Shown: positions 11,340 to 21,129 of the stretch, piece by piece
How positions within the stretch are numbered: position 1 is the stretch's first letter
How the letters are laid out: every line of letters starts with the position of its first letter
Origin: Pseudeuparius sepicola
Lineage: Eukaryota; Arthropoda; Insecta; Coleoptera; Anthribidae
Length of the DNA stretch: 64,000 nt
Assembly: GCA_963920635.1 (NCBI GenBank)
Contig: OY987301.1
Span: forward strand, 23,664,501 to 23,728,500
Reading direction: 5' to 3'
Notes under the pieces: generated by a model
The model's input: only the letters and a program-made list of their open reading frames with translations
Databases searched by the model: none
Told to the model about the DNA's origin: nothing
Made by a program: the position numbers and the translations under genes

Positions 11340-11780
11340 ACCTATTTGATTCCCATGTCAGGAGGGTGGTAAAGAAATTTAGTCCGCCATCTTGGGGCGG
11401 CCGCCATATTGGATTTCGTATGAAGTCTTTCACCTTATTGTTTTCTACCCGTCGAGCCCTTTCATTTGATACCCATATTAAGGGAATTGAAAAGAAAATG
11501 TAATCCGCCATCTTGGAGCGGCGGCCATATTGAAATTAGTGTGATGTCACTAACTTTTTCGTTTTCTACTCTTCAAGCCCTTTCATTTGATACCCATATT
11601 AAGGGGTTCGACAAAAAATACATCATCCGCCATCTTGGAGCGGCGGCCATATTGAATTTAGTGTGACGTCACTGACTTTACCGTTTTCTACTTTTGAGGC
11701 CCTTTCATTTGATACCCATATTAAGATGGTTGACAAAAAATACATCATCCGCCATCTTGGAGCGGCGGCCATTTTGAAAG
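11340..11780. repeat. Tandem array of a 122-bp unit with GCCAT and CRE-like motifs
   Basis: The block CCCTTTCATTTGATACCCAT begins at 11457, 11578 and 11700, giving a period of 121-122 bp. A diverged fourth unit starts near 11345. Each unit has CCGCCATCTTGG, then GCGGCCATATTG, then a palindrome GTGATGTCAC or GTGACGTCAC, then GTTTTCTAC. The array is followed by a conserved tail that includes TGCAAAATTTCAGCTCAATC and a short (ACAT)n run at 11900-11913. Open frames across the array (11466-11893) are repeat translations. A reverse-oriented copy is at 59560-59760. Confidence 0.85.
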
Positions 11781-11938
11781 TATTAGCATATTCAGTATTG
11801 CATATTGTATTGTCACCGGAACTAAAGGTGTATGCAAAATTTCAGCTCAATCGGATGTCACGAAGTGGTTCTAATTCAGCTTGCAAGATTTGACCTAAAC
11901 ATACATACATACATTGCAAGTTAAATAAAAGCTTGTAA

Positions 11939-12041
11939 AAAGGGGATAAAATGAGTATAAAAAGGTTTTTGTTTTGACAAAATATTTCAAGAAACCTTTT
12001 AACGGTTTTATAAATTTTATACTCATTTTATCCCTTTTTTT
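11939..12041. repeat. Imperfect hairpin
   Basis: AAAGGGGATAAAATGAGTAT near 11939 pairs with ATACTCATTTTATCCCTTTT near 12020. Between them, a second pair of blocks (AAAAGGTTT and AAACCTTTT) extends the stem. It lies at the inner junction of the composite element. Confidence 0.7.
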
Positions 12042-12332
12042 ACTGTTATTAATAATATAATATTTTACTTATACATATAAGGAAAGACAACTTGCTGTGA
12101 AATTCAATTTCTTGTTTTTCGTCAAATGAAGAAATCAGATGGTTAACATAAAATCTACATATTATGTGGTACTCATTATTACATTTGAATTTTTTAAACC
12201 TAGAAATTAACTTTAATCTAATATCCTGAACAAATTTAAAGTATTGAGCGAAAGCTTGGTTATTTGAAAGAATTATATTAAATGTTTTTTGGCTGAAAAT
12301 CCGTTATTTTTATTTCTACAATTATTACTAAC

Positions 12333-12732
12333 CTCCGCCGTAATACAAGACAATAATTAAAAAAATAATTTTAACCAAAAAAGCAAAAGTTATATATTTA
12401 AAAAAAGTATAAATAAGTAACATTGGTTGTTTGTTAATTTTTTAAAATCGTCTGAGTTACAGCGACTCGCTAGTTGGTTACTCATTAAAATTGGGTGAGA
12501 TTTCCGCAGTTATCCCAGAAGTTTAAAATGTTTTCACGATGAATTTTTGAATATTATTCAAACAATGTTGAAAAATGTATTATGTTTCTGGCGACTAACG
12601 AATTTAGGAATATAGAATTTCTCAGAATACCATCGTCAAACTCTCTTGTAATTTACTCTAATTTTGACACCACTATAGTCTATACACGTATATTTTTACA
12701 AAAAGAAAGTTAGCGGCTTTATGGCTTATGGG
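12333..12732. other. Gene-free stretch
   Basis: AT-rich spacer. No coding or structural signal was recognised. Confidence 0.5.
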
Positions 12733-13400
12733 ACTAAATTTTGGCAACTGGTAATATCATACCAACATCCAAGTTCTAATGGATGTGCCATTGTTTTCAT
12801 ATTTGAATCGTTCGAGAAGGTAGACTACGACAGCTGTTTCTCCTTATTAGGTTCATCAAGGCAGCCATAAGCCTCCCGAACGACTCAAACCGAAACGGTA
12901 GCACTTATAATAGTGTAACTTGCACTTGGAGGTGAGAAACCAACCAGTGGCGCCATCTAGTATCAAGCTGATAGTACCAGAGCCGAAATTTCACAAAACA
13001 TAGTAAACACCAACAAGAAAAAGTTAGGTTGGTGTTGAATCCAGAAAACTACAAAATAAATGTGAAGAAGAAGCGACACAGGAAACAGGCTCATTGGCCA
13101 TTCACCACTGTATCTGGCCGGGAGCCCTATGTTTTGTGAAATTTCGGCACTGGTACTATCAGCTTGATACTAGATGGCGCCACTGGTTGATTTCTCACCT
13201 CCAAGTGCAAGTTACACTATTATAATTGCTACCGTTTCGGTTTTAGTCGTTCAGGAGGGAGGGTTATGGCTGCCTTGATGAACCTAATAAAGGGAAACAG
13301 CTGTCGAAGTCTACCTTCTCGAACGATTCAAATATGAAAACAATGGCACATCCACTAGAACTGGGATGTTGGTATGATATTACCAGTTGTGAAATTTTAT
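12733..13400. mobile_element. Palindromic element, ~265-bp arms
   Basis: Arm 12733-12999 and arm 13128-13400 are reverse complements with few mismatches, for example GGTAATATCATACCAACATC and its complement. The ~128-bp spacer is unique sequence. Each arm carries GCGCCATCTAG or its complement CTAGATGGCGC (12950-12960 and 13170-13180), a close match to the insect CTCF core motif. A 122-aa frame on the minus strand (13264-13632) is mostly arm sequence and has no recognisable domain. Confidence 0.85.
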
Positions 13401-14344
13401 ACACGTATATGTAAGAATGTCGAATGTCTATTTTTAGAAAATGCAGCGCACTTCGTGTTATTCCAGCCACTTTGCGTAAAACCCATGAAATGTAAACACC
13501 GCAGGATGGGGCCTTGTACCGTATACAAACAGCGGGGGTTGGGTGCTCGCCTGATGGTTTGTTACGCACGGAACATAAATCCAAGTTCAAACAATTATTT
13601 ATAACTCTATTAGGGAGGGGATGGAACAGCAAAATCGTGCCTTTCGTCTGTGATCGTGCTAGTCTCCTCTGAATCCTCTAGGTGGTATATTGTTGATTAT
13701 TCCGATGAAGGCCAACGAAGTAGACACACGGGTTGCTTTAGCGAATTTTTTTTTAAGTTTTCCAAGGCTTCACTAGTATAATGATAATGATAATGAAACG
13801 TTGAAATTTTCAAGATACAGGACGTTGAAAATTTTATGAAAATTAGTTTTTCCATTACCTTCCTCGTGAATTTTTAGTAATTATTCGGCGAATTCTGAAA
13901 CACACTGTATGGTATTCTTTACGACCACATTTTGGCAGATATATGAAAAATTTTATAGTTTTTAGGAAGTACTTATTACACATAAATAAAATTCGCCTAT
14001 GCGCAGTTACCTAAGTAATTTTATCTGGTGTGAATCTCCTAATAATACAATATTTACATCAACAATGGTGTCTACTTTTATAACTAGTTATAGTCCAAAT
14101 AAATAAAACCTTTATTTTTGGAGATATTCGCCTATTTTTTGTTTGAAACCAGATTTGAATTTAAAATTCCTTATTTGCTCAACTTTGGCACCCTGTAGAA
14201 TGGAAGTCCCTGTATATTGTTTAGAATTGGTATATGGGAGTTTGGAAGTATAGTCTCATTGACGATGTGGTCTTACAGTAGTAGGAAGGTCAAATGAGAC
14301 GACCTTTGAACTCTTTTCAAACAAAAAATAATTTCGAATATCTG
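13401..14344. other. Gene-free stretch
   Basis: Nothing coding was recognised. Fragments such as GGCACCCTGTAGAATGG at about 14188 resemble decayed ends of TA-flanked elements. A short ATGATAATGATAATG run lies near 13780. Confidence 0.45.
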
Positions 14345-15410
14345 CTCAGGATTTTGACATTTTGTCAAAGTCATTATAAGATGGGTTGCTCATATAAATA
14401 TAGGGCCTAATACAGTTCTTCGTTTCTGAGATACAGGACATTGTTGTTCTCCTTTTGAAATTAAATTATGGCAATATCTCCGAAAATAAACAAGCTGCTG
14501 AACTGAAATGTGGCACTGCAGTGTTTTTGGGGACGGAGAGTAAGCTGAAAACGTCAATTTCTACGTATCTATCAGAGGGCGCCACATGCGCTATTTTTTT
14601 GATGGTGCTCTTTTACTCCAACTTTTTTGAGGTTATCTTTTAGTCCATCTTCTTATTCTGAAACCATTAAGAACTCTTGTTTCATAACGATAAAATCAAC
14701 CGTTTGCATTGAAATTGGCAAAACGTAAACCAAAACACATGTTAACTCCAACATTCGAAACATAAAATTTTCGTCTACCACTTTAAAATGCTACATTGGT
14801 CAAAACACCACTGGTTTTCTTGAAATAGGGTGTCAAAATTTTGTCAATTTCAATCCTTTCCATTTTGAAAGCGAATAATTTGTTTTTGTTTATTTGGACT
14901 TTTTTATTATTTTAAATGGTACAGTTGATCTGTAACATTTGAAAGCGGTAGGTGAAAATGATATGTTTCGAAATGTTGGAGTTAACAGGTGTTTTGGGGC
15001 ACGCTTTGTCAATTTCAACACAAGCGGTTGATGTTATCGTTATGGTTATGAAACACGAGTACCTTTTTGTTGCAGAATAAAAAGGTGCACTAAAATGATG
15101 GACCTGCAAGACCAAAAAAATAATCCCAAAAAAGTTACGAGTAAAAGCACTATCCAAAAATAGCGCAAGTGGCGCCCTCTGTGAGATACGTAGAAATTGA
15201 CATTTTCAGCTCATTCTCCCCAAGAACACTGGAGTGCCAAATTTCAGTTCAGCAGCTTGTTTATTTTCAGAGATATTGCCGCATAGTTTAATTTCAAAAA
15301 GAGAACTACGCCGCCCTGTATCTCAGAAACGAAGAACTTTAGGGCCTACTATGTTTATATGAGCAACCTACCCTATAATGACTTTTTCTACAAAATGTCA
15401 AAGTCCTGAT
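14345..15410. mobile_element. 1.07-kb palindromic element, ~470-bp arms
   Basis: Arms at about 14345-14815 and 14910-15410 pair along nearly their whole length. Examples are CAGGATTTTGACATTTTGT at one end with its diverged complement at the other, and AACTCCAACATTCGAAACAT with ATGTTTCGAAATGTTGGAGTT. The right arm carries a few small insertions. Both arms contain CAGAGGGCGCCAC or its complement (14573 onward plus strand, to 15181 minus strand). No transposase frame remains. Confidence 0.85.
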
Positions 15411-15481
15411 CAAAAAACCTGGGACACCCTATAGCAAAAAGAAGTGTCCAGATAGCGTCATAGTCGAATTAAACGACTATA

Positions 15482-15733
15482 AAGGTGGATTTATAAACTC
15501 GACGTTTGCGTTGGCGCTCGAATTTGACGGTGACCTTCGCAGTTTGAGTCCAGAAATGTGAACGACGGAACGTGAAAAAGATGAAATTAGTTTATCTCGG
15601 ACGGCATCGGACGCAGACGGCAGCATTCGACGGCATTTTATAAACGGTTACACGTAAAATATTGGGATTGAATTTTCGACGCAAACGGCAACGGCGAGCG
15701 CCAACGCAAACGTCGAGTTTATAAATCCACCTT
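15482..15733. mobile_element. 252-bp MITE with perfect 39-bp terminal inverted repeats
   Basis: Positions 15482-15520 and 15695-15733 are exact reverse complements, starting AAGGTGGATTTATAAACTCG. The interior holds weaker repeats of the GACGGCA and GACGCAAACGGCA type, which may be sub-terminal binding sites. Perfect arms in an AT-rich genome point to a recent insertion. The flanks do not show an unambiguous target duplication, so the superfamily is open. Confidence 0.9.
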
Positions 15734-17390
15734 AAATGTTTATATAGTATTGTTCACAGGTGGTCTTAAAGAGCAAATATGGTTACGGTTACATATAATA
15801 AGACGATATTAAGTATTTTATCTTTGCTTGTCCATTTGTCCAACACCCCAAATTTGCAGCTTGCAGTTAGAAACAATAATTTTGCAAGAAAATTAAGCTT
15901 CATTCGGCAAATGTTCAAGAGGATATACCTACCTACTTTAGAAACAGAAAACTTAAAGTGTAATCGCAAATTCGAAAAATGAATTGTAGTATCAACGTGA
16001 GTATAACGAATACCATTAAGATTTCGATATTACCTTACATGAAAAACTCATATTATTCATAATTTACTATTGATTTTGGTGATAAAACTTGGACCACTGT
16101 GTATATCAGAGTAAACCAACAAAGAACACTATAATCTGAAAGCAATAAACAATGATAATTGGTTGTTTTCTCAAAATACAACAAATAGAATTGTTAGCAA
16201 ATATGCCTAGGTACTGGTAGGTTGTTTGTTCCTTTAATTATCCTCATATTAGACTGTCTTTAACATTCTATGCAAGCTAACTACCTTGAACAGCTCCTTA
16301 AGTTATCACTTCTTATAACGTCTAAATTCTTTTCCATAACCGCTCTTATAAATTGCCAGTGAAACTCTTCTGTAAAATGGAATGTGACGACTATTCCTGA
16401 GACTACGCTCTTAAGAATTTTTCACTCAAAAACAAAGCTGCCTTATGCGACAACACACCGCACAAATTCGCAGGTGAAACGAAACTCAGATGAAAACGAA
16501 AACAGAATTGCGGTGACGAATAATAGCGCGATTTGATTAAAACCGCTCGAAACAAACCGCTTTATTGTGTTTGAATCAGTTTTCAATTAGGCGACAGATG
16601 GTGGCTGGTCGACCAACCGAAAAATGTTTTGTCTCGCGCAGGTTTTACTATATGGCCTCCGAATTTTTCGTATTTTCATAGCGGTGTAGTTAAAATATTA
16701 CCTATCTTATCGGTAATTAAAAAAAATTACCTACCTTATTCGATTTACCGGAACCAACTGATTGCTTGTAGTTAGACACATCATTTGATCGGCAGAAATT
16801 ATTACGCATAATAGGTAACCCGAATTCTATCTGATGCTAACAATATCAAAATAAGGACCTAATTATAGGACATAAATTTCAAGTTACCCAAAGCAGTGAA
16901 TAAACTGCTCGATTCGAAATGTATGAAAAACCCAGGGATTAGCAGACAACGCAAATTGCCAAGAAAATTACATTGTCGATTTATCGCCCTTGCATGTGGA
17001 TTTATATAATAAGCGTAACTCCATGGTTAAAATTACTTCTACATCTGATACCTCCTTGCCGGTACGCCGAGAGAAGTAGGTAACGCTGTTTGCTCGCCGC
17101 TTTGTTTGATTCCCGCATTCCTGCAACTGTTCTCGCATTCTCACGGCTATTTTTCCGCTCTCCCAGACTCCAGTACCAGCAGCCGGCAATGACTATCTAT
17201 AGTACTACCACTACCAACGTTTACCTCCCATCTCCGGTACTGACTCTTCCTTCCCGAGTACGTCGAAGCAATGCACACCGGGCGGCCATTGAGTGCTACG
17301 CGGAACAGAATAATTGTCATCACACTAACATGCAATTCACCAACAAATTCAAATAAACTTGAATTATTTTTAGGTATTTCCTTGAATATA
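15734..17390. other. Gene-free stretch
   Basis: No gene is recognised. Short frames (15766-15982, 16968-17482) lack domain signatures. About 17040-17310 is less AT-rich than its flanks, but I could not assign an exon, promoter or RNA to it. Confidence 0.4.
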
Positions 17391-18826
17391 CAGGGTATCC
17401 CAACGAAAACTTGACCCCCCCCCCCAAAATTCGAAAACCGAACAATATCTTTGTTCGTGTCCAATTTTAAGAACTGTCCCAAAACGATTCTCGTACTGTC
17501 ATTAGTAAATTAAAATCCCTGGGACTGTTTTAGACCAATGGCAGTAAGAGAACCGTTTTGGGGCCGTTCTTAAAATTGAACGCGAACAGAGCAAATATTT
17601 GAAAATTCGCCGAGACCCGTCGATTTTTGTTTTTGGGGGGAGCTTTTTTGACAGTCAAGCCAACCCGATAGGTTCATCCCCCTAATCCCTAGCAACCCCA
17701 ACTTTAAAATTTCAAATGGAACTACCCCCCTTGTGGCACATCATTTTAAAGCCCTTTTTATTGCGAATACAGTGATGTATCGTTTTTAGAATTCTGTTGA
17801 GATTTGACAGAATTATTGGCTAAAAACGGAAAGTTGACAATCCACTGTACGCGTAGTAATTTCTACACAAATGCCCGCCACTATTAAGTTTTTTTATCTA
17901 CTACACACGACCACATTACCTAGTTTTTATTGACGTGTCGATCAGTTTACAAAAAAGACACAAATGAAAAAGCTGAAGCAAAACAAAAAAAGTTCATACG
18001 AATTCAAACCTTATATCTTTTTAAAATATGTAACAAAAAGTCACTGTCACAAAAAGGTCCCTGTTTTTTGCTTGTAACTACGAAATCGTTAGTTTCAGCC
18101 TGCTATTGAAAGTGCAAACGTGTTTTTGAAGTGGTTTATTCTATCATGGAAAGGTTATAAATTGTTGCAATTCGTGCTGTGGCTTTAGCGCAGTCATGAT
18201 TTCGATAACAAATTGCAACAATTTCTACCCTTTCCGCGATGGAATAAACAAACTATTTCGAAAATACGTTTCCACTTTCAATACCAGGCTGAAAGTAACG
18301 ATTTCGTAGTTAGAAGCAAAAAAAACGGGAACTTTTTTTGTGACAGTGATTATTTGATACATATTTTAAAAAGATATAAGGTTTGAATTCGTATGAACTT
18401 TTTTTGTTTTGCTTCTGCTTTTTCATTTGTGACTTTTTTGTAAACTGATCGAGACGTCAATAAAAACTATGTAATTTGGTCGTGTATAGTAGATAAAAAA
18501 CTTAATAGTGGCAGTGGCGGGCATTTGTGTAGAAATTACTACGCGTACAGTGGATTGTCAACTTTCCGTTTTTAGCCAATAATTCTGTCAAATCCTAACA
18601 GAATTCTAAAAACAATACATCACTGTATTCGCAATAAAAAGGGCTTTAAATTGATGCGCCACAAGGGGGGTAGTTCCATTTGAAATTTTAAAGTTGGGGT
18701 TGCTAGGGATTAGGGCAAAAAAGCTTCCCCCAAAAACAAAAATCGACGGGTCTCGGCGAATTTTCAAATATTGTTCGATTTTCGAATTTTTTGGGGGGGG
18801 GGTCAAGTTTTCGTTGGGATACCCTG
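17391..18826. mobile_element. 1.44-kb near-perfect palindromic element with TA flanks
   Basis: Starts CAGGGTATCCCAACGAAAAC and ends with the complement, with TA at 17389-17390 and 18827-18828. The arms meet at a centre near 18185, so almost the whole element is inverted repeat. The left arm has two extra segments: a 145-bp nested MITE (17449-17593) and a ~30-bp insertion near 17651-17682 that is absent from the right arm. No transposase coding is seen. Arm-end runs of C and G (17415-17425, 18792-18802) are also paired. Confidence 0.9.
17449..17593. mobile_element. 145-bp palindromic MITE nested in the left arm, duplication AATAT
   Basis: Bounded by AATAT at 17444-17448 and 17594-17598. It folds on itself: GTCCAATTTTAAGAAC pairs with GTTCTTAAAATTGAAC, and CCCAAAACG pairs with CGTTTTGGG. 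The right arm of the host palindrome (about 18766-18775) has the uninterrupted site with one AATAT, which confirms the insertion and both of its ends. Confidence 0.88.
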
Positions 18827-19226
18827 TATAGTTTGTTAATGTTTCATCAGAGAGCCCCCAAAAGTGCCCAGTTGGGCGATCCTGTACATACTCCGTGTCC
18901 GTTCTTTTCTGCAAGCAACGAGGCCTCGTTTTTTAAAATTGGATGATAAACCAAAAAAATGGAAAAAACAAAAAAGTGTGCACAGTTTTTCGGACCACCC
19001 GGTATAGCGTGTCATGGGAAGCCGGTGTCTCGGGATACACCGAGCCGCGCGCGTCGTCCGATGACCCGGCCACAATGCCTGGGTGGTGGTGGTTCAGGAT
19101 AGGTCGCGCGTACCTGTTGTATATCCTGTTTTAAATGAGAAGAAAATTATGTACCTAAATTTGTGTCCCAATTTTAATTCTAGAGGGCTTGTTTTGCGTT
19201 GGACGTTGGACGTTGGACGATGATTC
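18827..19226. other. Gene-free stretch, locally CpG-richer
   Basis: About 19015-19115 is GC- and CpG-richer, but no frame or motif gives it a function. A triple repeat of GTTGGAC occurs at 19197-19218. Confidence 0.4.
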
Positions 19227-20609
19227 ATCCCAATAAACATTTTGTGGGTACTTGAAGTCACAATAAGTTATATAAAAGTTTTATAACAGTATCGGAAGTA
19301 ACCCCAAGTGATAAAAGTTTTATAACAGTAGCGGAAGTAACCACAAGTGTTTAAAGTTATATATCTGTAACAATAATAATTAATCACTTCTTCATCACCT
19401 GTCTTGTGGAACCTTCAGTTTTCATTACTATAGGTTATATAAACTAGTTATATAGCATTGTTGGGAACTTGCTTCAAACACCAATAGATCATAGTTTTAT
19501 AAAGGATACTACAAACACTTAATTCTTTGTTTCTACATGAGATTTTAGGAACTATTAGGATCCTTTAGGTTGCACAAATACCTTTTAGTTCTCTACAAGA
19601 GCCTTTAGAGCTTTCCGTTAACTTTATATAACTAAGAATATCTACCTGTCAAAAAGAGCATATAATAACAGAAACCTAATAAAATATAAATAAAAATGTT
19701 CCCTTTTCTTTACACACGGGTTTTTTATCCAGTCCTTCTCCGGTACCGAGTTGGGGTCCCTCACCAGTCGTGATAATTTTTTTTTATTTCTTGGCCAGCA
19801 CAACACATTTTCGTTTTCCCAAGCACAAGGAACAATCGAAACCTCTCTTTAGTTTAATATTTATTTTTGTGTCAATTAATAACAAAGTCGACAACAAATT
19901 TATAGATTTATAAAGAGAGTACAAAAAACACTTATATCCGAAGCCCAAGCATTTTCTGGAGGCAAAATAAAATTTTACACGGTGCAGCAAAAATGGCATA
20001 AAACGTTGGTACTTACCTGTGACAGAAAGGTGTTTTTCCTGTTAGAGGTATATCGAACCACTGCTATATGTCATGCACACACCGCAATAAAATCAGCCAC
20101 ATTCCTGTTTCACAAAGTGCAAAATCGAAAGAGACAGGACACTATAATACATGCGTAAAAGATTCGTCAATCCCCCTTCCCCTTCAGTAAAAAAGATAAA
20201 GATGGAATAATATAATAAAATAAATGTGACAAAGACAAAAGAGAAGCAAAAATATGCGCGTGCGCATATATGCGCCTTATCCGCGTTTCCAACTGGTAAC
20301 CACAAGCATTATATAACTTATGATTCCTCGCCTATTTAGGTAACGGTGACAGTTATATCAAGTTTTATAGGAGTATTCAGAAGGTTATATAGAGGTGTCC
20401 GTAAGGAGATCACTACTATTGGTGACGAACTCTAGGTAAAATTGGTCACCTTTGCAGCAGTAATAAACTCCACCGTTTAAAGCCTGTAAGGGTTACATAA
20501 TTGTATAACCAACCATTTATCATTACTATTTTCAAGAACTATTAGTTACAAAATTTGGTTGTGGCAAAGTTCCTACAGCCTTTACAAAACCAAAAATGTT
20601 TATTGGGAT
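19227..20609. mobile_element. ~1.38-kb element with ATCCCAATAAACATTTT ends
   Basis: Terminal inverted repeats ATCCCAATAAACATTTT (19227-19243) and its complement (20593-20609) are exact over 17 bp. Inside, near both ends, many half-sites of the type GTTATATAA recur (19267, 19434, 19453, 20306, 20382). A ~41-bp direct repeat, ATAAAAGTTTTATAACAGTA plus CGGAAGTAACC, lies near 19271-19350. Such sub-terminal repeats are typical transposase-binding arrays of non-autonomous DNA elements. The interior (about 19700-20280) shows no recognisable protein. Superfamily and target duplication are unresolved. Confidence 0.7.
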
Positions 20610-20866
20610 ATTAGCACTCTTAAACTCAGACTTGTCTATACAGGAGGAGTCAGTCATGATGTAAAAAAATTTAACCACACGTGAAACAGAATCGTTTGAT
20701 ACGAAATTTTAGCGAAACATTTTTCTGCTGTGATGCTAAAAACATCGTGGTCTAAGTTAATTTATTACCTTCTTGACTCGCTTTTTGATTTTCCAATGTC
20801 AGTCTATTTCTTCCTTTGTAAATCAATGTAGTGTCCAAACATGTATTAAGCATCAATTAGTTATGT

Positions 20867-21120
20867 ATGGCCACAAGCACGAGTAAGGTAAGTATGGTAT
20901 CGAAGAATTCGGCGGTAGCGGCGGATCGGAAACGTGCTTTTCCTTCCCGCTATATTCGAGTCGGCACTGGCGATTCGCCGCCGGCGGTCCCGCGGACGTT
21001 CACCCGAACAGCTGATGGCGGAAAGTGGGCTGGTTCTAGGTACGCCGTAACTGCGCGGTACGCACAAACGGAAACATAGCATACCGGAGCGCCGAGTTAT
21101 TCGGGTACTAAGGTTGATTA
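20867..21120 (+). other. CpG-richer segment beginning with an ATG and a consensus splice donor
   Basis: An ATG at 20867 is followed after seven codons (MATSTSK) by AAG|GTAAGT at 20885-20893, a perfect 5' splice-site consensus. The following ~240 bp is markedly CpG-rich (GCCGCCGGCGG near 20970). This could be a tiny first coding exon with a GC-rich intron start, or a promoter-proximal region, or chance. No downstream exon could be linked. Confidence 0.2.
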
Positions 21121-21129
21121 GCCCCATGT

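Larger units (their letters stand above)
10234..12332. mobile_element. Composite palindromic element with nested insertions
   Basis: Left arm blocks 10234-10330 and 10759-10928 are reverse complements of the right arm at about 12040-12332, for example CAAATAACCAAGCTTTCG against CGAAAGCTTGGTTATTTG. The left arm is interrupted by a 409-bp insertion (10345-10753) that the right arm lacks. Between the arms lies another repeat (about 10949-11937) with its own inverted blocks and a 122-bp tandem array. Short frames in this interval look like repeat by-products rather than genes. Confidence 0.75.

Noticed and set aside
11466..11893. Open frames over the 122-bp repeat considered as a repeat protein
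   Set aside because: The frames follow the DNA repeat, change register between units and end in the repeat tail. The same DNA occurs reversed at 59.6 kb.
13264..13632. 122-aa minus-strand frame
   Set aside because: Mostly arm sequence of a palindromic element, with no domain signature.
18606..18914. 102-aa minus-strand frame
   Set aside because: It runs across the right arm and end of the 17.4-18.8-kb palindrome, so it is a repeat by-product.
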